From Amyelois transitella (taxonomy: Eukaryota > Arthropoda > Insecta > Lepidoptera > Pyralidae), in NCBI RefSeq assembly GCF_032362555.1, contig NC_083519.1:3923501-3987500 (forward strand): 64,000 bases of DNA. Reading direction: 5' to 3'. How positions within the stretch are numbered: position 1 is the first letter of the stretch; every line of letters starts with the position of its first letter. Positions 13,410-26,900 of the stretch are shown piece after piece. A model generated the notes under the pieces. The model was not told the DNA's origin. It saw nothing but the letters and a program-made list of their open reading frames with translations, and did no database searches. Position numbers and translations under genes: made by a program.

Positions 13410-13436
13410 ATGTGTTTGTGTGTGTGTGTGTGTGTG
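13410..13436 (+). repeat. GT microsatellite
   Basis: A nearly pure GT dinucleotide run of about 24 bases, preceded by an imperfect TGTGTCTATGTG start. It creates the run of alternating Thr and His codons in small frames on the other strand. Confidence 0.9.
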
Positions 13437-14333
13437 AATAGAAGACAACGTTACATTGTTTGAGGTGGACACTATTGTTGTGGACATTCGGCTGAGCCTG
13501 ATAGCCCACCAGGCTTTTGATTAATATGTTCGCGATACTAAGCTTATGAAAGAAAATTTCATATTCACGCTTGCTAGCGGGTTTGAACTTTGTATAAAAA
13601 ATGTCCTTTATCATAAAAGTATCCTGCTAGTACCTATTACGTTATATATTTAATATCGTTATATATTTAGAAAAAAATCATTGATTTTATCCAAATTTTG
13701 CTTCTTTACCAGACCAGAATGGAAGCACAATTATAAAAACTTTGCCTTATTGTCCGAGTTCATGATTTAAATGCAACTACTTAGCGAATCTGTATAGAAT
13801 AAAAATCGTAAATGAAAACAAATACAATAAGTGACAGTAACATAACTATTCCACGTCACAATATCGACTTCATAAGAATTGAAGTCAATATAAATTTAAT
13901 AAAACTTTATTTGTTAAAATATATTGTTAGAAAAAAAAAATTCTCTTTAGCCCCGTTGTTGTTGACACGCGGAAATAAGCTTCGAAAAATGACTGGAAGT
14001 TTCACAAGTCCATTTGTATTGCTAACTGCTGCTATTCATAAATGAATGGGACGCCATTGGGTATTATAATAGGAGCATCAGTGGTTGAACGGTCAAGGTG
14101 CAAGAAAAAAACATGTGTATAGGGTCACTAGGTACATATCCTACGGCGGCCATTATGACTCTTTCTTTGAGTTATGTAGATACATTAGTTTGATTGTTGG
14201 TGGCTGCTGCTTTTACGATTAGGGAGAATATCATGAGGAAATCTGCACGTTCAGGCAACTGGCCTGTGTGATTTAACCATAATCCAATGTAGGTTACGTT
14301 CAGGAGAACATTGCAGAGGTCAGATAGGGGTTC

Positions 14334-16420
14334 AACATACATATATTATATATAATAACGTCTATATCCCTTGTGGTGTCATCAGACAGAGCCAATAATC
14401 TTGCAAAGACTAGGCCGTTTTCAGCGGTAATTACTTAATAATAAAATTGAGATTCAAATAGTGGCAGATTGCTAACCCATCGCCTAAAGACAGAATCCCT
14501 GGTTCCTTAGTCGCTTTTTACGGAATCCACGGGAAAGAAAAAATAACTTTTCGAACTATTTCAGTGCCCAATTTTTTATTAATATTTTTCAAAGTATCGA
14601 TTAATATTCCCATGATGCGATTGTAATATCCTAAAAAAAATATATTTAAAGATATTTAATACGGGCCATGATTACATTAATATGCAATTAGTTGTCATAG
14701 CTTATGCTGAATTAATTACCTTTGGCTATAATCTAGACAAGCATGCGAATCATAAAGCCAATTAGCTGAATGTGGCCTTTCAGTCTTTTGGACTGACTGT
14801 TGGCTCTGTTTACCCCGCAAGGGACATAAACGTGACTATACGTATGCATGTTATTATGTATTTGTATGGCTTAAAAATAGTATTTCTATAAATAGGTGCA
14901 GATAACATACTATATAAATATATATAATACATATTACTATTATATATTTGCGTATGTATGTATGTATTTATTGCGATTAAAGCCACGGGTACAATTGAGA
15001 AGTGTTTGTGCGGTTTTCGGCCGTTTGTTATTCATATTTGCAAATAGGATGCGTGTTTCAGTTTGCGGGACATTCTGCCAATCACAGTGTCCCGGTACTA
15101 CGGTCAGTGTATACGATACGAGTCATGGATTACACGGATTTGGTGTGAAATACATAATATTACGTCTATATCCCTTGCGGAGTAGACAGAGCCATTTTTT
15201 AACTAAATAGCTGAACGTGGCCTACGTTCTGCTGTTTGGCGTAATGAGATACATGTAGTGACAGGTTGCTAGCCCATCGCCAAAAAGAAGAATCCCATTT
15301 TTCAAAGCCTTTTCTCTAGTCGCCTTTTATGACATCCGTGGAAAATTGCAAATCGCACGTATACATACACATATAACGTATAGCTTGTAGCCCACGGTTA
15401 ACATATTTATACATCTAAACGTGGCCTTTTAGTACTTTCAAGACTGCTCTATCTACCCCGCAGGAGATATAGACGAGATTTATGTAGGTATGTATGTGGC
15501 CCATGGTTTTGCTATTGCAAAATATATAACCCTCGTGTTTGTTCGAATTTACCTCTTATGTGAGAGTGCAGTTAAGGAAAATCTTTAACTTTATTGCAAC
15601 ATTTTTATTTTAATTGCTAATCTGGATTTGAAACAGTGATAAGAGTATTTACAAAATGGACTTGTTTCCTAAGGTACTTAACAAATATGAAAGCAAAATT
15701 TTGGAAACAAATATTTACACAGAATCTCATCTCTAAATTTAAAACAAAAACCTTCCACCCATAAATTTCGGACAGTGAAAGGTGCCCACAAATTGTTTAT
15801 TACACAAACAAAACAGATGTTGGATCTCACTCCACGCGGTATCATTGTTTCCTGTCATATTTCTATTCTCATGAAACATTTTAAGATTAACATCGTGTGT
15901 TTTGTAATAATTGTCTTCATTTGTTACCCATTTCATTTGATTGTTAACAAATTGTTTTAAACAGGAAATGAAAAAGTGCTTTTGTTTTGTTTTGGGGGTT
16001 TCAATACATCCGATTGGAAATTAATGTTAATTGTGAGAAGGTTAAGTTTGTTGGATTTGGATGAAGATGTAAATGCTTCATACTAAGCGCCTTGGAAATG
16101 AGAGGGTTAATTTTACATTTTCTTTTATTACGAAGACCAATCAAAGGGCTCCACAGGAATGATTTTTTGACTTAAAGGGTCAACAATCGCAAGGATTATA
16201 GGCCAAACTTATTTGGAAGGTTTAATAATGGAATTGAGATATAAACATAGTTACAAGTTGCTAGTCAATTGCATTAAAAATAGAGTCACAAATTTAACTA
16301 GCTTTTTTCTTGATCGAATTTTGCAATCTGCGTGGAAGAAGCAGCTAGTAGTCTTTTCAAGATCGTTTGCGCTTTCGAGATATAGATGTGACTAATGTAT
16401 GTATGTATGTTTTCTTATAC
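14334..16420. other. Cluster of R1 repeats, no gene
   Basis: R1 copies or parts lie at about 14334-14545 (minus), 14766-14855 (plus), 15155-15350 (minus) and 15410-15500 (plus). The frames at 14896, 15739 and 16213 overlap these or plain AT-rich DNA and show no features of real genes. Confidence 0.55.
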
Positions 16421-19082
16421 ATAGGAAATTCATCAATATGCAACTTGAACTATAACGCCTCTTCCTATATATAATAGAACATTCCTAACTCCTTCAAAAC
16501 ACTAAACAACTGATAGACAATCCTTCCATGACAGCTAGTTTTCAAAGTGGAGCCGACATGATCTAAGTTATGGAGTATTCTGCGTGCAGACAAACTTATT
16601 CGAGTTAAGTAACAAGGCTCTTGAAGAACTTCCCGCGGTCTTCCATCACAATTTGTAATCGAAAATAGATTACCGTTGAATCAGCTGGCGGTTTTGATAC
16701 GGTTACAATATGGATGCGCGTGTTATTAACTTTCTAGATCAAAGCGTTACGTAACGCGCCATAAGGACGCAACGCAACGCCTGGAGGCGCATGAAAGACT
16801 GAAAGTATTTATTTGCAAGTATTTAAGTAACATGGTACATAATGTGTATTTTTCTAGTTATGTAAATTCAGTTGGTTCGACACGTTACACTAATAAAAGG
16901 CAAGCAAAATTCGTAACAATGACCAGATGTTGACATCAACGGTTTAATGGAAGTCTCTTGCAAGACCATATGACAAAGAAGAAAATTATAGAGCCTATAA
17001 GTTAAAATCGTATCTATTTTTGTTCGTCTTTAACGTTCTCCCGATAACGTTTTTCAACTAGCCTTATTGGTTGATTTTTTTTTATTATTATTAGTTTACA
17101 CAGAATGAGTTGCTGTTAGTGCTTGTAACTTCTATTTGTCTTCTACCACAAAAAGTATGAAGTGTTCTTAGCCTGTTCTGCTTACAACCATAGATCTAAG
17201 TACTCTTCACTATTGTCCCTTTTAATATAACTCTACATAATATTTTACCGTCATTTTTATCTCGGTGAAAGTAGTTAAAAAAGTAGGTAAGCTCATGACT
17301 TGAAAACCGTTAAGTCGTTGTTACTGAGTTCTATCCAAGCGGAGTCGCGGCGAAAAGTTTCTTAAATATAATTCGAATCTCTATGTAACACAATAGCCTG
17401 AAGTGTAAGTAGTGAGAACAAATTACTTACAGTTAGAACTAGTGAAGATGGATGGCGGTTGTGGGACTTTGTGGTGGTTAGTTATAAAACTAACAATTCA
17501 GACTGGACTGACACGGGGAAATTATTTTGATGCTCCTAAACAGTAGTTATGTGCAATTGAGACATAATATGTCATCGTCTTGTCATCATTCTTGACTGCA
17601 TTCTTAAGCTAAGTATATAGGAGTAAGTATTTAATGGACAGCTGCCTTTTCAACCCACCTTTAAAATGTCATTCAGATCTGGTTAAAAGCGAAATTTTAT
17701 TATCTACCTAAAAAGCCGTGAGTTGGTAGGACGTAAACCACATTACTATAACTTGAACCAAATCGTAACAAAAATTCGTATATCCACCTACATATGAAAA
17801 AGTTATTTTGCATTTAAAATTTTCATACTTAATCCACCATTATTTATACTCCTAAAGTAAAATTTGGCATACCTACTAAAACACATAACAACACTACATC
17901 CTAAGTGTATGAAATTTTAAAAAATATTTAAAAATATCAACTTCTGATAGCAGGCGGCCGGCAAAGTTTACAATCTGATCGCAGTAAAACTTATGGCCGG
18001 GTGTTCTAACATGAGAACATGCGGATGCAGGAATACTTTCCGCCATATTGGAACTCCAACTCGAATCCCGAAAGCAAATACTGAGTACAAAAACTTGGAC
18101 TCACGTCTGTGGACACTGAAACCTGTAGAGCGGATTGTTATAAATTACAATGAATAATTAAATTATTAATTTTAAATTTCTTGGATAATTTTAATGAAAT
18201 TATAAGTTTTATGTTTAACCGATTTTTGTATCTAGTAAAAACAATTGAGGGATCTATCACCAACAGGAATGATAATACTGATAATTTCAAATATAAACAA
18301 CTAGATACAGTATTAGTTTCATAGTCGTAGTAAACAATTTCTTATTCTATCATCCAATTCCATCATCATCTTAATAGCTCGGAGCTCTGGGGTAGGTAAG
18401 TCTTTTTTATACACACTTTTGCACAATACTTTCCCTCGCCATAAGAGCATCGGTTTGTAATCAAACCAATGTACGTAACATAAAAAGGGTCATAAATGGT
18501 ATTATTAGAACCCGTGCACTTTAGAGCACATCGGACAAGTTTTTTGAGTCACATTTAATAACTATTCATTTAATCACTGACGCTCTCTCCTTTTTCTTAA
18601 CAATTCATGGATCTAAATTCACAACACACGTGTTAATAGCCACTCATGTCATCTTCTGTTCCCAACAAGGGATTATTTCCCCGCCTAAAAGGAAAAAGAG
18701 TGCGAAAACTTTAATTAAACAAGTTTGGTGAGAATTGAGCTCAGGACTTTTGTAAACGGATAATCGAAGTCGTTGAATCCACCTGAGAATGGGTTCGGCC
18801 TTTAGAAAGGGGGGGTTTGACAGTCCGACAATGCCACACCGTATAAGATGGGTGTGATACTGACATTTGAAATAGCTTCGTAAACTCGCAAAGTTTTCGC
18901 ACCGTTGAAAAATTCTCCGAATTTTTATGAACTTCTGCTAACTGATTGAAAGAGTTCAGAATGCGATTTTGAAGATTACGTCGTGCGTCAAATTGCTTTT
19001 TAAAAGAAAATTTTGTAAATTGTGGCCATTTTTATTAAGATCGGATTTTTAAGCAAATAGAATTCTAAAAATTTAAATTTTT

Positions 19083-19186
19083 AAGCAAATATAAAAGGAA
19101 GTATGCAGGGATCGTGGCAAGTGGAAAGAGGTAGTCTCTGCCTACCCCTCCGGGAAAGAGGCGTGAGTTTATGTATGTATGTATGT
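19083..19186 (+). repeat. Short RTE-type LINE tail (R2)
   Basis: It starts in AGGAAGTATGCAGGGATCG, runs through GGTAGTCTCTGCCTACCCCT and ends in a GTATGTATGTATGTA tract. It is strongly 5'-truncated, about 100 bp, and close in sequence to the copies at 28342 and 51534, so it is probably young. Confidence 0.8.
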
Positions 19187-20230
19187 AGAATTCTAACTGA
19201 TGCACTCCGGGGTGAATAACACAGAACTAAAAGACACTTTTAAGATTTTGTAGGGAGTCAAGACAGGGTACGCTGCTAGAGAGTAAAAGCTCCTGATTTT
19301 GCACAGCGCACTCCTCCCATGATTCCGCTCGTATGTATAACCGGAAGGTTGGTAGAGCCATGGGTGGTGGTGGAATAGTGATGTCGAATACGTTTTATCT
19401 ATCTATAACAATACACTAAACGAACATTAATAACAGATAACTTGCTTGTAAGCGTCCACCGAGCATTGCTCGGTCGCCCAGGTACTACTAATTTTTATAC
19501 GATTTAAAAACTTGAAACATAAGATAAAATTAAAACGTAAATATAACATCTTGTTATTATTTATTTACATCTAATGCAATATTTACTTCGTTCGCTTGAG
19601 AATTAGATAAAGAAACGTTAGAAACTAAGATAAATAGTTAACTCAACCTTGACCTAAAGTATGCATTGGGCAGCTGAGACCCATCGGCCCAGATTGGCCG
19701 TTTTAGTGAATTGTAGCGAATAGTGGCCATTCCCTACGGTGCAATTTCGTTGACTCCAACGATTTGTTTTGTGAAAATAAAAGTATATATAAAACAAAAT
19801 GATTTTGGAGACATTTAGGAAAATAGAACTTTTATTGTAAAAATAAAAATGTTATATTTCAAAAGTTTGGGTTTTGTGTTTATTGAACACTAAACGACGA
19901 ACAAGACAAGATCCATATTAAAACTGTATAATCAACTATTCACTAATTTTTTTTTGTAAAGAATACACTTATACATTACGTATTTGACCGATTTTTATGA
20001 AATTTGGCACAGGGATAATCAAAATCTTCGAAATAACATAGGCTGCTTTTATTTCTACAATTTTGGTGAGCTACTTACCTACGAGATCGAAGTCCCGAGC
20101 AAAAGAATAGTACTAAAAAGATGAGTTTTCAAAAAACCTATAACTTAATGGATCACAAACATTATCTTTCCTTTGCAGTCGAAAAGAAAATTATAAACTT
20201 ATGCGTTTGAGTAAATTATAAATCATCATC

Positions 20231-20290
20231 CATTTTGATCATCATCGTCATTTCTTATGGGGATGAGCAATGACGATGATGATCAAAATG
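20231..20290. repeat. Inverted repeat, 22-bp perfect arms
   Basis: The arm CATTTTGATCATCATCGTCA plus TT (20231-20252) matches 20269-20290 exactly in reverse complement, across a 16-base loop. It lies in otherwise plain DNA about 1.1 kb upstream of the acid lipase. Confidence 0.85.
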
Positions 20291-21009
20291 GGTCAAATCC
20301 ATTAATTAAGATTCTAGCCAGTCAGCAGCTAGCTCAAAATTGAGTAAAACCAAGTTATCTATAAAGTCTCGTATACCGAAATCAATGACCAAACCCATAA
20401 CCATTGGTTGTCACTAGTTGCGAGTGTGGCTGAACGATATGTCCGGAATTCTATTTTATGTCCTCATAACTTATACCGAGACCCAGCAAGCCACCTGAGA
20501 CTACCAATGTCATAATATATGATTATTAGCTCCTATGACATATAAATCTATATTACTGCTAGGGCGCGGCTTAATTGAAAACTTTGGAATGCAAATGCTT
20601 AAAATATTATTAAATTTGTTTCACTTTACATCAAAAATTTTGTTTTTACGTGTATATTTTTTGTGGGGTAAATACATAATTTAGGTACCTATAGCTTAAG
20701 AGCTTTGTTAATATTTTCTTCCAGCCACGCATGCGACTTTGCTTTTCAAACCATTTTCACACTAGAAAAAAATTAAAAACAAACATAAAGATAAGAAACA
20801 CATAAATATAGTTAGATGCGTATACTATTGTCAATCTACTGACGTTTTACTGATGGCATTCAAAATAATAGTAATATAATTTTTTTTTACGCCCTGGCAT
20901 TACCTATTCGTAACAATAATTCAAACGTGTCGTATTGTTAATAGAATAATTATTAATTTAGAAATCAATAGATACATTTAAAAAGACGGTAAAAGTAGAG
21001 TGCCTGTAC

Positions 21010-21333
21010 TTACATTGAATATTTTTCCAGTAAACTGATACGGAGAAACCAAAAAATCTATTTTTAGAATTTTTGTCTGTCTCGTACGTTATAACTTCAA
21101 AACAACTCAACGGATTTGAACGCGGTTTTCAATGGTGGATTTACAGATTATAATTAGAGTCGTTTTCACAATATCCCGTTATATGTAAAAAGTTACGATC
21201 ATTTGAAAATTGATTTACATAAATTTTATTTTATTGAATTTCTACTTTATTTTTTGATATCAACAAAGACAAAAATACAATGCAGTCTCTTTTAATTTTT
21301 ATTTCGGGCGGAGACGCGGGCATCTGCTAGTTA
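21010..21333 (+). mobile_element. Helitron-like element remnant next to the acid lipase
   Basis: The stretch contains GTCTGTCTCGTACGTTATAA and CAACGGATTTGAACG motifs and ends GGGCGGAGACGCGGGCATCT followed by GCTAGT, the hairpin/CTAGT end of the lepidopteran Helitron-like families. Its right end lies only about 100-140 bp before the lipase start codons, so any proximal promoter is either squeezed into that gap or lies within the element. Confidence 0.6.
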
Positions 21334-21430
21334 GTTTCAAGGTACGATAACATTTCAGTTAACAGTTGTTCAAACAAAAGTCAATGAAATTCTTATCACC
21401 GTACTTATATTACGTTAAACCATTGTAAGT

Positions 21431-22669
21431 ATGTCATTACCCATCACACAGCAGTCTGTAATTAGAGAAATGATATTTTTAAAGTTAAAATTACTGTTCA
21501 CTTTTATTTTAGTTAATGACGTTGTGTCTTATGCACAGCCACTAGCTGACGAATCTAAAGTTCTGAGCAAATTGCTTCCGCCAGTTCCAAGCTTTGCAGA
21601 AATCGCAAATAAGCATGGCTTCAAGTGTGAAGAATACAACGTCACAACATCAGATGGTTATATTCTCCACCTTTTCCGAATACCGGGTGAGGTGAAACGG
21701 CCAGTTTTTCTGATGCACGGAGTCCTCGACACAGCAGATGCTTTCATCCTCAGGGAAGAAGATTCTTTAGCGCTAACTTTAGCTCGCAAAGGTTACGACG
21801 TTTGGGCTGGGAACAACCGCGGTAACAGGTATTCTCGTCACCATGTCACTCTCAATCCTAATAAAGATACCAGATTCTGGAATTACACTTTCCACGAAAT
21901 GGGCACTCGGGACCTACCAGCAATGATTGATCTCGTGCTCGACAGAACTGGACAATCGCAACTCAGCGCAGTGGCTCATTCTGAAGGCACCACCATATTT
22001 TATGTTCTTGGTGCGACCAAACCAGAGTACAATAGTAAAATAAAAGTATTGGCCTCATTAGCACCCATAGCTCACCTTCAACACACACGAGGAATCCTAC
22101 CATTTTTAATACAGACAGCTCCTCAACTCAACATCATATTAGAGGATTTAAACTACCAAGAGGTGGTAGGTTTCAATTCAAACATTAGGGCTCTGATTCG
22201 TTGGATTTGTGAAGTACCTGGAACGGGATACAGCTTGTGTTACGAAGGACTGATTTCTCAACTAATAGGTTTTGATACTTTTGAACTTGGACCGAAAATA
22301 TTTACAACAATTATAGAGCATTACCCAGCAGGAACGTCTAAGAAAAATTTGTTACATTATGCCCAAGTCGGAAGAAGGAAATCATTTGCTCAATATGACT
22401 ACGGAATCGGAAATATAAGGCAGTACGGATCAAGGACGCCTCCAGAATATGACTTGAGTAAAGTTACGTTTGACATAGGATTATACTTGGGAGCCAATGA
22501 CTTTGTGTCAACTATTAAAGACGTCGACATTATCAAAAAGCAACTACCGAACGTTGTGGATTATCAGATATTGGCTTATCCTTTGTGGAATCATTTTGAT
22601 CATTTGTATGCAAAAGATTTGCCAAAATATTTATTAAGGCATGTCTTGAAATTACTGCGAAATTATTAA
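21431..22669 (+). CDS. Acid lipase (lipase 1/3-like), intronless
   Basis: This encodes a secreted or lysosomal alpha/beta-hydrolase of the acid lipase family, which hydrolyses triglycerides or cholesteryl esters. The frame has 412 codons, a usual length. Family blocks are clear: KHGFKCEEYNVTTSDGY near 61-77, DVWAGNNRGNRYSR near 123-135, HEMGTRDLPAMIDLVL near 155-170. The likely triad is Ser184, Asp357 and His388. The nucleophile elbow reads AHSEG instead of the usual GHSxG. Met1 precedes a polar stretch; Met14 (21470) starts a better signal peptide (MIFLKLKLLFTFILV) and may be the real start. The gene has no intron here, so it could be an old retrocopy or belong to an intronless lineage. No frame damage is visible. 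Confidence 0.9.
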   Translation: MSLPITQQSVIREMIFLKLKLLFTFILVNDVVSYAQPLADESKVLSKLLPPVPSFAEIANKHGFKCEEYNVTTSDGYILHLFRIPGEVKRPVFLMHGVLDTADAFILREEDSLALTLARKGYDVWAGNNRGNRYSRHHVTLNPNKDTRFWNYTFHEMGTRDLPAMIDLVLDRTGQSQLSAVAHSEGTTIFYVLGATKPEYNSKIKVLASLAPIAHLQHTRGILPFLIQTAPQLNIILEDLNYQEVVGFNSNIRALIRWICEVPGTGYSLCYEGLISQLIGFDTFELGPKIFTTIIEHYPAGTSKKNLLHYAQVGRRKSFAQYDYGIGNIRQYGSRTPPEYDLSKVTFDIGLYLGANDFVSTIKDVDIIKKQLPNVVDYQILAYPLWNHFDHLYAKDLPKYLLRHVLKLLRNY

Positions 22670-23997
22670 ATATTTTCAATTGATATTTGTATATTCAGCA
22701 GACATTTAGTGATTTGGCAGAATTCATTTAATTTGTTCAATATTAAACTCCGACCAAATTGCAACTCATTGCATTTATTATAATCATTTAAATGTAATTT
22801 CAGATTTTGGATATTAAAGCAGATATTTATTGTCATATTTAAACTCTATTTAATAATTTTAACCTGTAAATCTTAAGTTTTCAAACATAACGCAAACATA
22901 GCCATGAACTCCGAATTTTATTTAATACCTTAACAGTGGTAATACCTTTTACCGAATAGTGCCCGGCACTTAAAAATAGGACCAATCCATTTATTTCTAT
23001 GACTGTTGAAAAAAACGATACCTCTTTTAGGTGATGTGCTAATAACCTGTCGCTATTTGAATCTCAATTATATAATTAATCCAAACAGCTGAACGTACCT
23101 TTTAGTCTTTGCGAGACTGTTGGCTCTGTCAACCCCGCAAGGGATAAAGACATGTTCAATTAGGAATAAATAATATTCGATTTAACACTACGAGCTAGGG
23201 AATTACTAACATCTAGTCATCAAACTTGCCATGTTACCTAAACCATATCTTTATTTTCATCATATTGATCTAATTTTATGGCGTTAACTCATATATTCTT
23301 ACGTAAATAAGCAATGCCAAGTGTCAATAGTATGTACCGCGAAATAGATTACTTTTGTTGACAGTAACAACGTTACCTGTAGTCGATACTATCGACCAAT
23401 ACTTGGGTGCAGCGCGTATTTGACAAGCGTTGGCAAAAAAGGATCGAGCTGGAAATAAAATCAAGAAATCTTTAGGTTATTAGAATTCTTTTTATCTTAT
23501 TTAGATCTGTTTGACATACGTTTCTTCATCCCCCTGGCTTTGCACCACTCTGGAGACGAGCCCGGGGTGTGCCATGGATCCTGAATTGGGTGAGTCAGGT
23601 TTTTATACAAAGCGTTTCCCGTCTGACCTCCATAACCCTTGCAGGGGAACCTAACCCGTATTTAATCGATTATGGTGTCACATTCAGGCAACTTCCCTCA
23701 CCGTAAGGTCATCGATTAGTATTCAAACAAATGAACATAAATTTGAAAAAAGTCATTATTACATGGTACTGTTACGCATTTTTGTGACGAGCTCAAATTC
23801 GTTATAATAAATTGTTTGGTTCTTAAAAAGGATAATTTATCACCGAAAATTGTTTCACTTTACAAATTATTAAATGTATCTTTCTGACTGTACTTTGAGC
23901 TGTTCAACATAAGTTCAAAAACAGCGATCATTTTACTATTATTCGGTATTATACACGGCACTACAGCAGTAACAACCCTTCTCCAACTGACCATGAA
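22670..23997. other. Intergenic stretch between acid lipase and OR-A
   Basis: No coding exon is seen. An R1 repeat (about 22965-23165, plus) and an R3 SINE (about 23525-23830, minus) occupy much of it. The last 160 bases before OR-A presumably carry its promoter, but no convincing TATA box was found. Confidence 0.5.
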
Positions 23998-26900
23998 ATG
24001 GATTCAGAAATTCCAAACTTTGGCGACCTTCTTCAACAAATTAGAACCAAACTGTGGATAGCTGGCATCAACTACGAGTGCCCTCAAAATTACTACCGGT
24101 TTTATATTCTCATCGTTAATTTGACAATCGTGGCGTCACAAGAAGTTTTATTCTTTATCAAATACGCGACGTTCGATAATTTTCTTAAAATAACCCAAGT
24201 TATACCTTGCACATGCACTTGTATCATTACACTTGTCAAATGTTCATCACTCTTGATTAAAAGGAAAGAAATAAATGAACTTGCAAATTACCTGCAAGAA
24301 TTATATGACCTAATTTTGATGGATGAAAAAAAGAAGAAGTTAGTGCGTAATGAGATGATCTTCATCAAAAAAATGATCAAGACGTTAAACATTTTGAATT
24401 TAGTTCTCATCGTCATATATAATTTCTCGTCACCATTTCTGATGCTTTACATTTACATGAGAAAGAATGAAGTTATATTCGACTTGCCGTTTCCAGTGGC
24501 AACGCCTTTTGAAATTGATTGGTGGCTGCCATGGTTAGTTGAATATCTTTTGTCCATCATTGCAGGTAATTACTTTTTTATTCTTCAAATGAATTTCGAT
24601 GTTGTAAGACTTCTTATAATTATCAGAAATGCGTGAATTAAAAAAAAACGCCCTTTGTTTATACAGACTTCACTATAATATCCGTAGGTACATCAAATTT
24701 CAGCGCAATGGTGTAATTTTGGATCAACGTAATAATAAATATTTAAGGGAATCGCAATGATTTAATTAGGGTTTCCGTCAGGAACTGGTCGGGGATCGAT
24801 CCTGGGACCTTTTAGATCATAGGCCAGAAGCCAACAATTTCGCCAAAAAAGCCGTCATGTCAGAATGTTTGTTCGTATGTATCGGTATGCAGATATAAAT
24901 TACGAACCTTGACCCGAAATGAACACCGGTTTAGATTACCTAGAGATATTTAAATAAATTAACTATAAAGACTAGTTTTAGCTATCACACTGTTCCTATT
25001 TTATTAACAGGTTTTTATTGCGTCCTCCTTTTTGTTACCTTTGACGCAACCTACTTCCTTCTAAGCACTACTGTTTACATAAATTTCACGGTACTGGCTG
25101 AAACTATTAGTAAACTTAATGGTAGAGGAAGTACAAAGGCTCTTAAGGATGTAATACAACAGCATCAACACATTATCAGGTATGATATTGAAATAATTAA
25201 TGTTGATATTTAGAAATACGTCACTCTTTATCCTTTACGTGACCGTAAGACAGAGAAACCGGCTAGAAAAAACACGAATTTGATAGTGGTAAGTTAGTTA
25301 GCTTTCTTATAAAAAGACCCAAGTTTTTAAGCCAAGTTTTCTCTCTATTAACTTCGACAATCTTTACGGAATAAAATTTCAGAGGTGCCACACATCGTTT
25401 TTCATTATAGATTTTAAAACTTTTTTTAAAAATATATATTATATTTGGTTGCACATCAAAAGTTTAAATAACTTTTTCTTATTTGTATTTGATGCTTTTC
25501 AGATTATCAAAAATACTTGATGACATTTTTAATGTTCCAAATTTTTTTAATGTAATGTTAGGATCTCTTGAGATTTGCTTCTTAGGATTTACTATTATGG
25601 TAAGTTCTTCTAACTTACTTTAATTACTTTTTATTCGCTTTTCTACAGCAAAAAAAGTAACGAAATGAAATATTATTTTTAGTTCATTTTTTAAAACAAT
25701 CTTGATATGTAGGTATTTTGATAAAAAATATCTAAGTATGGATACATAGTTATAACATTTGTTATTTCATTTTGCTTATTCTTCTCATGGCTATTAAGAT
25801 ATTAATTAATTTTAAAATGCATATTGTTATTCATAAATGTAAACAATATTTATATCAGTACCTTCTATTAGAAATGGACTATATATCATTTATTTGCATT
25901 GTATATAATAATACAATAAATTTTAGATGGGCACTTGGACGCAAATACCACAGTGTGTTTTTCTATTATTCTCCATCCTTCTTCAACTTCTAATGATGAG
26001 CTATTTCGGAGAAAACATTATGACTGAGGTAACAACATATTGGGTTTTTCTATGAATTGTTCTTGGAAAAAGTTAAACACATAAACCTATTTGTATTCAG
26101 AGCAGAAAAGTGGGGGATGCGGCGTTTCAGTGTTGCTGGTATTCTATGGATGAACAATCTAAAAAAATGATACAATTTATCATATCACGGTAAGATTTCT
26201 TTTTCCTGTCGAATATTTTCAAACAACCGTTTATTTGTATGACCATAACATTATACAGGTGTCCATAATAGCATTTGAGTAAAGAATTTAGCCTGATAAC
26301 AGGCATACAAATTTGGAGTGGAAAATAACATAATTTAATTATTGAATTAACATTTGAATAATATAAATCGATACATTTCAATGCTTTCGTCAATAACTTT
26401 GTGCTATTCAAAATTTATATTTATTATATTCTTCGTTTGTATTATAACTTTATCATTTCATTTCATTATTCGTTCTAGATCTCAGAAACCGCAGCATTTA
26501 ACAGGGTACAAAATAACGAAAATATCCTACGCCAGTTTTACTACAGTAAGTGAACGTTTATCAATACGTTGCCTTTGAAACTTTTTCGTAACGTTACAAC
26601 TAATAATGACTGACAAACAACACACAGCCGAAAGTACTACGTGGGAGGCTAAAATTGTATTTTCTTTAGGAAGTATATGCATTAGATTTATAGATATAGT
26701 AATATTTTCTAAATGTACACACGGAACGATGTTTTTAGTCTAATAGGCTGAAAATATTTTAACTGGAAACATCTACATACATATGAACTGTTCAGTTCAT
26801 ACATTACACCCTTACTTTAAAGATTCCAAGAATTATCTTTCAGAGGTTGCTAGCGCATCTGCTAAAATAAGAAACCCAGTTTATTAACCTATCCCTTGAT

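Larger units (their letters stand above)
9601..14333. other. Gene-free stretch with LINE tail, Helitron-like pieces and a GT tract
   Basis: No gene is supported. Contents are an R2 tail at 10268-10400, a stem at 10422-10459, a Helitron-like piece at 11260-11525, a two-copy repeat at 12150-12585 and a GT microsatellite at 13410-13436. The open frames at 13014 and 13812 have no supporting features. Confidence 0.5.
16421..21000. other. Gene-free stretch with scattered repeat remains
   Basis: It holds an R3 remnant at about 18360-18560, an R2 tail at 19083-19186 and a 22-bp-arm hairpin at 20231-20290. A 32-codon frame with a signal-like start lies at 17448-17546 (see the rejected list). No multi-exon structure was found. 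Confidence 0.5.

Noticed and set aside
13418-13436. Direct repeats that might suggest an array
   Set aside because: It is a simple GT microsatellite; no spaced repeat array (CRISPR-like) occurs anywhere, as expected for an insect genome.
14896-15210. 104-codon frame on the plus strand
   Set aside because: Its end lies in an R1 repeat and its start in a TA-rich run. No domain or homologue is apparent.
17448-17546. Signal-peptide-like frame MDGGCGTLWWLVIKLTIQTG of 32 codons on the plus strand
   Set aside because: It stops after 32 codons, the only nearby donor (ACA|GTAGTT) is weak, and no second exon was found. It could be a first exon but I cannot support it.
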